A stretch of 25,172 nt of DNA from an uncultured Prevotellaceae bacterium (lineage in GTDB: Bacteria; Bacteroidota; Bacteroidia; Bacteroidales; Bacteroidaceae): NCBI GenBank assembly GCA_937900485.1, contig CALCEL010000058.1, forward strand, positions 1-25,172, in the 5' to 3' direction. Shown in pieces: positions 1 to 6,279 of the stretch. The number at the start of each line of letters is the position of its first letter. Positions within the stretch are counted from its first letter, which is position 1. Under the pieces are notes generated by a model. It was not told the DNA's origin. It saw only the letters and a program-made list of their open reading frames with translations, and did no database searches. The position numbers and the translations under genes are program-made.

Positions 1-63
1 ATTTCTCACTGCCATACAGCACCGAGAAATCCTAATGACCGATTTGGGTTTAACTTATTTTAA
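1..63 (+). CDS. possible C-terminal tail of a protein entering from the left edge
   Basis: A reading frame is open from the first base for 20 codons and stops with TAA at 61-63. The last residues (C..H.APRNPNDRFGFNLF) resemble the closing strand of formylglycine-generating-enzyme/C-type-lectin-like domains, which often end in a 'P..R....GFRL' pattern, but could equally be the aromatic end of an outer-membrane barrel. Twenty codons are too few to separate this from chance, so both identity and reality are tentative. Confidence 0.25.
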   Translation: MSHCHTAPRNPNDRFGFNLF

Positions 64-219
64 CAACACGAACGGACAGCAAGCAGACGACCGGAGTACT
101 GTCATCTGTCTCATAGCACATCCCGACATAACGTTCCTTTGATATTAACCTGTATCATATCTTATATAGAATATGCAAGAAAAAGAAACGAGTCATTCTG
201 ACACAAAATAAGTCCATCA
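64..219. other. intergenic, nothing recognised
   Basis: No open frame, RNA gene or convincing terminator is visible between the left-edge tail and the promoter near 220. The composition is AT-rich without repeats. Confidence 0.5.
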
Positions 220-252
220 TTTGATTATCTCACAATATTACACTACCTTTGC
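220..252 (+). promoter_or_regulatory. Bacteroidota-type promoter for the MATE/RIC chimera
   Basis: TTTG at 220-223 lies 20 bases before TACCTTTG (244-251), followed by C. This matches the Bacteroidota -33/-7 pattern TTTG-N19-21-TAnnTTTGC. Transcription would begin near 258, just before the hairpin-rich leader. Confidence 0.7.
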
Positions 253-257
253 GGCGC

Positions 258-335
258 TCATCGGAGGGCACTGTAAGGAAACAGGGCTGGATAAGATGGT
301 TGGCATGAGCCTCCTAAATCTTATCCAGCCCTTTT
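258..335 (+). promoter_or_regulatory. structured leader with intrinsic-terminator-like hairpin (possible attenuator)
   Basis: Between the promoter and the ATG at 356 lies a perfect 14-bp stem (284-297 with 318-331, GGGCTGGATAAGAT and its complement) followed by TTTT. Its 20-nt loop holds a CCTCC (310-314) complementary to the GGAGG at 263-267 near the expected transcript start, so a competing or pseudoknotted fold is possible. A smaller CTGT/ACAG hairpin sits between. A terminator placed inside a 5' leader suggests attenuation or a short RNA. I do not recognise a known riboswitch class in it. Confidence 0.55.
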
Positions 336-355
336 ACATTTATGTATAAGACAAT

Positions 356-1153
356 ATGGAGAGAGACGCTTTAGACTTCGGCAAGACGAACGTGACACGC
401 CTGTTTATTAAATTGTTCGTGCCGACATTATTAGGACTTTTGTTTGGAGCTTTATTCAATTTGGCCGACGGCATATTCGTGGGAAGAGGAGTGGGCAGTG
501 ACGCACTGGCCGCGGTCAACATTGCCGCACCGCCTTTTCTGTTAGCTACAGGCCTGGCTCTCATGTTCGGCAGCGGAGTGTCCGTCGTGGCTGCCATTCA
601 TCTGTCACACGGCAACAAGAAAGCTGCCAGCATCAACGTCACTCAGGCTCTCACCGCCTCCGTGACACTGATGAGCATTGTAAGTCTGTTCATCTTCATC
701 TTTCCTGAGCCTACGGCACGCCTATTCGGAGGAAACGACAGACTCATGAGCCTCGTACTCGACTATATGCTATGGATACTGCCTGCGCTACTGGGATGCA
801 TGGTGACATTCATCGGTATGTTCGTCATCCGACTCGACGGATCACCTAAGTACGCCATGATGTGCGAGATAGTTCCTTCCATCATCAACATCATACTCGA
901 CTACGTATGCATCTTTCCGCTTGCGATGGGCATCAAGGGAGCAGCCATTGCCACATCAACGGCACAGATGCAGCAGTTCATCAACCAAGGTCTGCAGCCA
1001 GAACCGTTACACTGCGGATCAGTACAGTATCCGTGCAGGCAGATGATGATGGAGCATGATGACGAGTCACACCGGTACGAGCGCATCACGGAGATATGTG
1101 ACGCTTTCAACAAGACGTTCTCGTCCTCAACAGAGCTCAATGCACTCACGTAA
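356..1153 (+). pseudogene. chimeric ORF: N-terminal half of a MATE efflux transporter fused to a RIC/hemerythrin fragment
   Basis: Residues 1 to about 204 are a MATE-family multidrug exporter N-terminus: cytosolic start, then a membrane segment with LFNLADGIFVGRGVGSDALAAVN (family pattern 'D..fvG.lG..alaa.n'), six hydrophobic segments in all, ending in GIKGAAIATSTA. Intact MATE proteins are about 440-460 residues, so the second six-helix half is missing. From about residue 219 the sequence changes to the C-terminal part of a RIC/YtfE/ScdA-type hemerythrin domain (GSVQYPC, MEHDDES). The stop at 1151-1153 interrupts that second domain. The simplest reading is a deletion that joined two neighbouring genes, followed by a nonsense change. 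It still has a good promoter and may be transcribed, but transport activity is unlikely. Confidence 0.75.
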
Positions 1154-1255
1154 GGTATAAGACTGTTCCTTGACAAACTCCAGGAGCACATCTGGATTGA
1201 GAACGAGATCATGTTTCCGATAGCAGTGGAAGCTGAGGGAATTGAGGACATGTGA
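1010..1255 (+). pseudogene. remnant of a RIC/YtfE/ScdA-type di-iron iron-sulfur-cluster repair protein
   Basis: Read in one frame with a single TAA at 1151-1153, this stretch encodes about 80 residues matching the end of the RIC family. It has GSVQYPCRQM, then the metal-binding MEHDDES segment, then LQEHIWIENEIMFPIA, whose HxxxE and following FP are hemerythrin iron-ligand signatures, ending with TGA at 1253-1255. In the family the residue at the stop position is often tyrosine, so TAC or TAT to TAA would explain it. The N-terminal DUF542/ScdA_N domain and the first half of the di-iron bundle are absent. RIC proteins repair iron-sulfur clusters damaged by nitric oxide or peroxide. This copy cannot bind a complete di-iron site. 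Confidence 0.7.
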
Positions 1256-1283
1256 CAAGTAAGTTCACGAAGAAAAGAGCAGA

Positions 1284-1320
1284 AGAGACAGGTCGGCGCA
1301 TCATCGCCGTGCCTGTCTCT
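1284..1320. terminator. bidirectional terminator between the chimera and the marR gene
   Basis: AGAGACAGG (1284-1292) pairs with CCTGTCTCT (1312-1320) and GGCG with CGCC inside it, with a CATCAT loop. Pyrimidine-rich tracts flank it on both strands. The hairpin overlaps the last codons of the minus-strand marR gene and separates two converging units. Confidence 0.6.
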
Positions 1321-1765
1321 TCTCCTTTCTCATCGAGTCAATCAACATGTCAAGCTCCTCAGCCAGATGTCGGTAATCGTCAAGTCCCATCGGACAGGCC
1401 GAGAGCCTTTCCGCCATACCAGAAGGAATCAAGGCATACGCTCTCTCCTCCAACTCACGTCCTTTGTTTGTCAAAGACACTATCTGCTGTCGTTTGTCCT
1501 CCTCACCTTTCTTACGCGTCACCAGCCCCTGTCTCTCCATACGTTGGAGAAGAGGCGTGACAGTATTTGTCTCCAGCATCAGCAAATGCGCAATGTCATT
1601 AACAAGCATCCTATCCTTCTCCCACAACACCATCATAACCAGATACTGAGGATATGTGATGCCCAGCTCCGTGAGCATAGGCGTGTAAGCCTGCGTAATC
1701 AACCTCGACGCAGTATAAAGCCTGAAACAAATCTGATTGTCAAGTAAAAACTCCTTATGTGCCAT
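1301..1765 (-). CDS. MarR-family transcriptional regulator, OhrR-type peroxide sensor
   Basis: This is a 154-residue winged-helix MarR protein. The opening LLDNQICFRLYTASRLI matches OhrR proteins, in which a single N-terminal cysteine (Cys13 here, Cys15 in Bacillus OhrR) is oxidised by organic peroxides and releases DNA. The helix-turn-helix lies around residues 55-75 (NDIAHLLMLETNTVTPLLQRME) and the wing follows (GLVTRKKGEEDKRQQIVSLT with the conserved D.R). It is 12 bases downstream of the glutathione peroxidase gene, so the two are almost certainly one operon and probably autoregulated. Likely operators are the TATATCG inverted repeats at 2316-2333 and 2360-2376. The OhrR assignment rests on the cysteine context and the neighbour; an ordinary MarR with another ligand is possible. 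Confidence 0.88.
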   Translation of the reverse strand: MAHKEFLLDNQICFRLYTASRLITQAYTPMLTELGITYPQYLVMMVLWEKDRMLVNDIAHLLMLETNTVTPLLQRMERQGLVTRKKGEEDKRQQIVSLTNKGRELEERAYALIPSGMAERLSACPMGLDDYRHLAEELDMLIDSMRKEKRQARR

Positions 1766-1777
1766 ATCACAACTCCA

Positions 1778-2257
1778 CTATCCCAACATCGCTTCTATAT
1801 CAGCCATCAACTTTTCCGGCTTAGTGACGGGAGCATAACGTTTGATCTCTGTTCCGTCCCTTGACACGAGGAACTTGGTGAAGTTCCACTTTATGGAGCT
1901 GCCGAGGAAACCCTTTGTCCTTGACTTCAGAAACTTGAACAGAGGATGTGCGCCCTCACCGTTGACGTCAATCTTCTTCATAATCTGAAACGTCACACCG
2001 TAGTTCAGCTGACAGAAACCTTCTATCTCACCATCCGTGCCCGGATCCTGTGAGGCGAACTGGTTACAAGGGAAGCCTATTACCACAAGCCCCTTGTCTT
2101 TGTACATCCGGTTCAACTTCTCCAAACCTTCAAACTGAGGAGTAAATCCACATTTGCTCGCAGTGTTGACAATCAGCAGCACCTTGCCTTCGAACTGACT
2201 AAAATCTAACTCCTGACCTTTGCTTGTCAAAGCCTTGAAATCATAAATCCTTTCCAT
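1778..2257 (-). CDS. glutathione peroxidase family protein (thiol-dependent, non-selenium)
   Basis: This 159-residue cytosolic peroxidase has the thioredoxin fold. The peroxidatic cysteine is Cys36 in NTASKCGFTPQ, which is an ordinary Cys codon rather than selenocysteine. The rest of the tetrad is Gln70 (FPCNQFASQDPG), Trp124 and Asn125 (WNFTKFLV). Cys82 (GFCQLNYGV) is placed like the resolving cysteine of thioredoxin-dependent two-cysteine GPx enzymes such as yeast Gpx3, so thioredoxin rather than glutathione is the likely reductant. I chose the ATG at 2257 because family members start 'M..iYdF'. An upstream in-frame ATG at 2299 would add a lysine- and arginine-rich stretch that overlaps the promoter. 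It is the first gene of an operon with the OhrR-type regulator. Confidence 0.93.
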   Translation of the reverse strand: MERIYDFKALTSKGQELDFSQFEGKVLLIVNTASKCGFTPQFEGLEKLNRMYKDKGLVVIGFPCNQFASQDPGTDGEIEGFCQLNYGVTFQIMKKIDVNGEGAHPLFKFLKSRTKGFLGSSIKWNFTKFLVSRDGTEIKRYAPVTKPEKLMADIEAMLG

Positions 2258-2296
2258 AGTGATAAGTTTGTTTTTGTTTTTATATCGTTTGCGACG

Positions 2297-2333
2297 CAAA
2301 TGTATGAAATAAACTTATATCGCGAACGATATA
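2297..2333 (-). promoter_or_regulatory. promoter of the gpx-marR operon with overlapping operator
   Basis: On the minus strand TACATTTG (2297-2304), followed by CG, is a good -7 box. No clear TTTG is seen at -33; that position falls next to the perfect inverted repeat TATATCG-CGAA-CGATATA (2316-2333), so a bound regulator would block sigma-factor contact. A second palindrome, TTTGCG-A-CGCAAA (2288-2300), covers the start region. Confidence 0.6.
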
Positions 2334-2376
2334 CAGCAAAACTTTAAGTTTAATTAACATATATCGTTCACGATAC
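2316..2376. promoter_or_regulatory. paired operator-like inverted repeats (TATATCG-N4-CGATATA)
   Basis: Site 1 (2316-2333) is a perfect 7+4+7 inverted repeat. Site 2 (2360-2376) is TATATCG-TTCA-CGATACA, with one mismatch. Their centres are 44 bp apart, about four helical turns, so both present the same DNA face. A third TATATCG half-site lies at 2281-2287 in the leader. Two-fold sites of this size suit a MarR/OhrR dimer, and the adjacent regulator is the natural candidate. Confidence 0.6.
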
Positions 2377-2444
2377 AAACTACAATTACATGAAAGACGG
2401 GAGTTTACCTTCAGCAAAAAGTATGGAGGGTCGATGTGGTCCCA

Positions 2445-3032
2445 TCACCTTCGCCAAGCTCCGACCACCTCACCAATATACATGGAGTGCAGTCCTGCCG
2501 GAAAATTAGCGTACATTTTCTCCGGCACGTCACTCTTAAAACCGTCCTTTTCGAGTGTAGCCGCATACATGGTACGACACTCAATGACCACAGTAGCCTC
2601 TTTATAATAGGGTGTACCATTTTCAGTATACACGACAGTCAGTCCGAGTTTCTTCGCCTTGTCACCGTCACGTCCGCTATTCTGTCCCATATACATAAGT
2701 ACGTCAGCATGCTTCTCGTCAAAAGACATAACAGTGAAAAACTTCTCCTTATCCATAAACTTCTTTGTGTAACGTTGCTCCGCCACGTACACAGTCAACG
2801 CTGGTTTCCGCCATAGAGTACCTACGGCTCCCCATCCGATGGTCATGGCGTTACTGGCATCCTTATCACCGGCAGCCAACAACTGTGCGTCACGGAACCA
2901 CTCAAAACCATTAGCTGTAAACTCTGTCTCAACATCAAATTTCGCGAATCCATACTCACTCTGTGCGAATGACACGTTTGAGAAACACATAGCAGCGCAC
3001 ATAGCGATAAGCCTAATCACATTTCTTCTCAT
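2445..3032 (-). CDS. exported flavin-reductase-like (FMN-binding split-barrel) protein
   Basis: The protein has 195 residues and a signal peptide (MRRNVIRLIAMCAAMCFSNVSFAQ, probable cleavage after SFA). The mature part matches the flavin reductase-like/flavoredoxin fold: NAMTIGWGAVGTLWRKPALTVYV is the typical strand-turn that cradles FMN ('n.mT..w......kP..v.v'), followed by RYTKKFMDKEKFFTVMSF. Such proteins reduce or bind flavins and are mostly cytosolic, so an exported form is unusual. It follows the C10 protease gene by 49 bases and could be co-transcribed with it. The gpx operon behind it has its own promoter. The physiological electron donor cannot be inferred. Confidence 0.75.
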   Translation of the reverse strand: MRRNVIRLIAMCAAMCFSNVSFAQSEYGFAKFDVETEFTANGFEWFRDAQLLAAGDKDASNAMTIGWGAVGTLWRKPALTVYVAEQRYTKKFMDKEKFFTVMSFDEKHADVLMYMGQNSGRDGDKAKKLGLTVVYTENGTPYYKEATVVIECRTMYAATLEKDGFKSDVPEKMYANFPAGLHSMYIGEVVGAWRR

Positions 3033-3081
3033 AAAAAGTAAAATGTTAAAGTTATATTAATTGTTACAAGCAAACGAGCAG

Positions 3082-4908
3082 CTACAGACTGTTCAGTCTG
3101 ACCAGCGACTGTCCTTTTCTGACAAACACACCTTCGCATGTGGCGGCATCCACACCGTCAAGCACGCCGCAATGCTTGCCACCAGACACTGTTCCATATT
3201 TTCCGTTCACCTTGACAGGCGATAAGCCCTCAGTCACCTCGCGCACATTCTCTCCATTGACCACCACCATCTTCAACAGGTGACAGTGCGAGAAAGCGCC
3301 AGTCTCAACCTCGCGTACTGCCTTTGGCAGCTCTACCTCCCGCAACGAGGAGCATCTTAGGAACGCATGTCCTTGTATCCTGGTCACCGTCTTAGGCAAC
3401 AGCACCTCGGCAAGACGGCAACAGTCGGAGAACATCATAGCTCCTATGGTCTTCGTGACCGTATGGAAATCGACAAAATAACGTCCGTCATACTCCACAA
3501 AACGATAACCGCGACCACTGGCGGCGAATGATTTCTTGAACCGTCTGAACCGCTCTCCAGTCATGTCAGAGAAGTCATACACATTTTTTCCAATGGTATA
3601 CTGACAACCATCCGCAGGCATACGGCAATACACGCTCACCTTGTCTGTGACAATCTCCGCATCAGAAAGATCAAGGGACACCAAGGACCCGTCAAACGCT
3701 CCGCCCTCAGCACCAGCCATCAGACGAAGAAGACGAATGTCATCACCGTTAAGACGTCCAGTCACCTTAAGACGACGCACCTTGGCCCGTTCCGCCACAC
3801 TCAGCATAGCCGACAGCATACCCTCCTTCGGCACAGTCACGATTTTTGTAAGCGACACCTCCCTTGTTCCCGGCATTATGTTATACACCAGCTCACTGAC
3901 AATATGTGTCATGTCGCACTTGCGGACGCCGTCCTCACACAGACAACAGCGGTAGTAACCATTGCCTGCACCACCCCATCCAAGATTCAGGTGAAGGAAG
4001 CCACCATCCATACCGTCACACACGAAGGCATGTCCGCCGCCCGCACATATCACCGGCCTACTCGACACCAACTCACGCCTCATCAATCCAGACAGACACT
4101 CTGTCGTCGTCCCGTGAGCGTAACCGCAGCGTGGTGAGTAGCCCCAGAAGTCGACTAACGCAGATCTGGCAAAGAGGATGGACGAGGACGTGGACATCAG
4201 ATCGAAGTCACTGTTCACCGCCACGGCGTTAGCCGCTATCAGCTCAGCCACGCCATCCGCGTCTGACGAATTGTCTCTTGCTGTGCCGTAAGAACCTCTC
4301 ATATTTTCCCAACGAGGAGAAAGTTTTCCGAAGTCCTCACTCATCAGCGTACCATTCCACGTATACCTGTGACCACCACGTCCTTGTGTCGGGAAACGAT
4401 GATAGAACATCACCTGTGACATGGCGACAGAAACACAACCCGCAAGTTTATGATTGTTAGACAACACAGAGAAAGGACACCGCTTGTTAAATGGCCATCC
4501 CTGTCCCCACTTTATGCCATCCATGAGAGGCGCCACCTTACCGTAGACATCGTAACACGACTCCACACTCACCCCGTCACGTATAGAGCGAAGATGACTC
4601 CTGTACGACTCAGTCAACTCACGTGTCCATGAACCTTCAGGATTCGAGAAGACATTATCCGCGGAATAAGCCAAGACACGGTTTGACAGACGGTCCGAGT
4701 AAGCGTCACGTGCCACTATGACAAAAGCTTTTCTCATCGCATCCTCTAACACGACAAGTTCCTCATAGTCCTCCGCCACACTCAGCACATAGCCTGTCGT
4801 ACGACCTCCGTGAGAAGCGAGCCAACGACTTGCCACGGCGGACTCCGTCTGGCAATAAGACACGACGGACATCATGGACAATATAAGCGAAATGAGAAGT
4901 CTACTCAT
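3082..4908 (-). CDS. secreted C10-family (streptopain-like) cysteine protease with C-terminal leucine-rich repeats
   Basis: This is a 608-residue exported protein with a signal peptide ending near SYCQ. Residues 20-115 resemble the Spi/C10 propeptide. The catalytic domain follows at roughly 120-340: WGQGWPFNKRCP, then AGCVSVAMSQVMFYHRFP with nucleophile Cys158, GGHAFVCDG with His293, and LNLGWGGAGNGYY with Asn308/Trp311, the order seen in streptopain and in Prevotella interpain. Residues from about 370 form a Bacteroidales-type tail with a beta-rich spacer and BspA-like LRR_5 repeats (AFLRCSSLREVELPKAVREVETGAF). Secretion as a zymogen and activation by self-cleavage are expected from the family. 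No type IX sorting domain or sortase-like signal is visible at the C-terminus, so it is probably periplasmic, released or loosely surface-bound. Confidence 0.92.
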   Translation of the reverse strand: MSRLLISLILSMMSVVSYCQTESAVASRWLASHGGRTTGYVLSVAEDYEELVVLEDAMRKAFVIVARDAYSDRLSNRVLAYSADNVFSNPEGSWTRELTESYRSHLRSIRDGVSVESCYDVYGKVAPLMDGIKWGQGWPFNKRCPFSVLSNNHKLAGCVSVAMSQVMFYHRFPTQGRGGHRYTWNGTLMSEDFGKLSPRWENMRGSYGTARDNSSDADGVAELIAANAVAVNSDFDLMSTSSSILFARSALVDFWGYSPRCGYAHGTTTECLSGLMRRELVSSRPVICAGGGHAFVCDGMDGGFLHLNLGWGGAGNGYYRCCLCEDGVRKCDMTHIVSELVYNIMPGTREVSLTKIVTVPKEGMLSAMLSVAERAKVRRLKVTGRLNGDDIRLLRLMAGAEGGAFDGSLVSLDLSDAEIVTDKVSVYCRMPADGCQYTIGKNVYDFSDMTGERFRRFKKSFAASGRGYRFVEYDGRYFVDFHTVTKTIGAMMFSDCCRLAEVLLPKTVTRIQGHAFLRCSSLREVELPKAVREVETGAFSHCHLLKMVVVNGENVREVTEGLSPVKVNGKYGTVSGGKHCGVLDGVDAATCEGVFVRKGQSLVRLNSL

Positions 4909-5070
4909 AAAGATTCTGTTTTAATGCAAATAAACAAAAAAAATATCTATCTGCACTATCAGACATAACAAATCATGCCACTTGAGACGAAAGCACCGGA
5001 GGAAAAAAATAAAAAGAAGGGGCACGCATGGCAATTTTCGTCATTTTACATATCTTCGCAAATAAAAACT

Positions 5071-5745
5071 ATGATATTCAAACTTGACAAAAGACTTTGT
5101 TTTCCTAACCCGAGCGACGGAGAAAAGGACGGACTTCTGGCTATAGGCGGCGACTTGTCCGTTGACAGGCTGTTGCTCGCATACTCACATGGTATATTCC
5201 CGTGGTACGCGTTCAAATCCGAGGTAATACAATGGTGGTGTCCTATGGACCGCTTCGTGATCTTTCCGGATAAGATTCACGTGTCACATTCCATGAGAAC
5301 ACTGATGAACAAAAGACGTTACAAAGTGTCATTCAACCAGGCTTTCCCGGAAGTCATAAGAAATTGCGGGGCACTCAGAGAGGACATGGAAGGAGCATGG
5401 CTCGGTCCCAACATCATCAAGGCATACACGGCACTGCACGAGCAAGGATTCGCAATGAGCGTCGAGGTATGGGAGCAAGATGAGAACGAGTCGGCGACCG
5501 ACAAAAAACACAAACTCGTGGGAGGACTCTATGGCGTGACATTAGGTAAGTGCTTCTTCGGAGAGAGCATGTTCTCACTCGCGCCGAGCGCATCGAAGAT
5601 AGCACTAATCGACCTCTGCTACCTCATGCAAAAGAAAGGTGGCAACATGATTGACTGTCAGTTCGAGACTCCCCACCTCAAATCCATGGGTGGAGAACAT
5701 ATCACTTATGACGAGTATATGAAATACGTGAATGACGTAGACTGA
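5071..5745 (+). CDS. aat: leucyl/phenylalanyl-tRNA--protein transferase
   Basis: This 224-residue enzyme transfers Leu or Phe from tRNA to N-terminal Arg/Lys of proteins, marking them for ClpS/ClpAP (the bacterial N-degron pathway). It shows the family's landmarks: FPNPSDGEKDGLLAIGGDLSVDRLLLAYSHGIFPWY near the start, WWCPMDRFVIF, EGAWLGPNIIKAYTALHEQGFAMSVEVWE, LVGGLYGVTLGKCFFGESMFS, and MIDCQFETPHLKSMGG. I chose the ATG at 5071 over one at 4975 because conservation begins at FPNP and a TATCTTCGC -7-like element lies at 5051-5059 within the longer version. It stands alone in its orientation ahead of the tRNA gene. Confidence 0.95.
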   Translation: MIFKLDKRLCFPNPSDGEKDGLLAIGGDLSVDRLLLAYSHGIFPWYAFKSEVIQWWCPMDRFVIFPDKIHVSHSMRTLMNKRRYKVSFNQAFPEVIRNCGALREDMEGAWLGPNIIKAYTALHEQGFAMSVEVWEQDENESATDKKHKLVGGLYGVTLGKCFFGESMFSLAPSASKIALIDLCYLMQKKGGNMIDCQFETPHLKSMGGEHITYDEYMKYVNDVD

Positions 5746-5844
5746 CACGCCACTTAACCACATAAAAAAGACGGCAAGACGACAATTTTACGCGTGAAGA
5801 ATAAAAATATCATCTCACATTCTTTACGTTTCAAACAAAAACAC

Positions 5845-5853
5845 TATATTTGC
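5845..5853 (+). promoter_or_regulatory. promoter -7 box of tRNA-Leu
   Basis: TATATTTGC is an exact TAnnTTTGC match 34 bases before the tRNA. The -33 element is weak (TTTA about 18 bases upstream). Confidence 0.6.
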
Positions 5854-5886
5854 ACCCGCGATTGCGTAAGCAAGAGCGCCAAGGCT

Positions 5887-5970
5887 GCCGAAATGGTGGA
5901 ATGGTAGACACGAGGGACTTAAAATCCCTTGGGCATAACGCCTGTGCGGGTTCGAGTCCCGCTTTCGGTA
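5887..5970 (+). tRNA. tRNA-Leu, anticodon UAA
   Basis: The cloverleaf is complete. The acceptor stem GCCGAAA (5887-5893) pairs with TTTCGGT (5963-5969, last pair G-T) and the discriminator is A5970. The D-arm has GTGGAATGGTAGACAC. The anticodon stem AGGGA/TCCCT encloses loop CTTAAAA with anticodon TAA at 5920-5922. A long variable arm typical of leucine tRNAs follows, then the T-arm GCGGG-TTCGAGT-CCCGC (5946-5962). The 3' CCA is only partly encoded (CC then C). It has its own promoter and terminator. Confidence 0.96.
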
Positions 5971-5976
5971 CCCAAG

Positions 5977-6018
5977 AAAAGCCGATGTGTGAGTGTAACA
6001 CTCATACATCGGCTTTTT
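5977..6018 (+). terminator. intrinsic terminator of tRNA-Leu
   Basis: GCCGATGTGTGAGTG (5981-5995) pairs with CACTCATACATCGGC (5999-6013), with one G-T pair, a TAA loop and a following TTTTT. The preceding AAAA extends the stem. Confidence 0.9.
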
Positions 6019-6238
6019 CGTTCACTGAATGACTCTACGATTTCGCACATTTTTCATTGTCCTAAACTCCTCTTTTTTCACTCACCACGAGTGGATATAA
6101 AAAAAACGCAGGGACGCAAACGAACAAATGAGGGGGAACGCAATATTTCATTCTCGGAAGAATGACATGACCGCACAGACCAAGACAACCAGGCAATGAG
6201 AGCGCATGAAAAAAAAAACGCCATACGCAGGAAATACT
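6019..6238. other. intergenic segment with a repeat fragment and small hairpins
   Basis: No credible gene is seen. On the minus strand 6055-6080 matches, over 22 of 23 bases, an internal part of the dispersed repeat at 12237-12259. Small hairpins occur at about 6149-6166 (TCATTCT-CGGA-AGAATGA) and 6080-6095. A 78-codon minus frame starting at 6298 runs through the terminator at 6252-6279 and is cysteine- and aromatic-rich without family features, so I do not call it. Confidence 0.5.
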
Positions 6239-6279
6239 TATAAAAAACAAATAGCGACAATCTTCACAGATTCTCGCTA
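6239..6279 (-). terminator. intrinsic terminator of the minus-strand C-poor RNA
   Basis: TAGCGA-C-AATCT (6252-6263) pairs with AGATT-C-TCGCTA (6268-6279) around a four-base loop, a 12-position stem with one internal mismatch. Read on the minus strand the hairpin is followed at once by TTTGTTTTTTATA (6251-6239). The plus strand has no T-run after it, so this is direction-specific. Confidence 0.8.

Noticed and set aside
1..355. Diversity-generating retroelement near the left edge
   Set aside because: The 20-residue tail vaguely resembles a C-type-lectin fold end, but no reverse transcriptase or template repeat is in the window.
1778..2257. Selenocysteine glutathione peroxidase
   Set aside because: The active residue is a normal Cys codon; there is no in-frame TGA.
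2258..2299. Longer N-terminus for the glutathione peroxidase
   Set aside because: It overlaps the -7 box and predicted start of transcription; conservation begins at MERIYDF.
4975..5070. Longer N-terminus for Aat
   Set aside because: The extension is lysine-rich, unconserved in the family and contains a promoter-like -7 box.
5850..6032. 60-codon frame over the tRNA
   Set aside because: It is simply the tRNA-Leu gene and its terminator read as protein.
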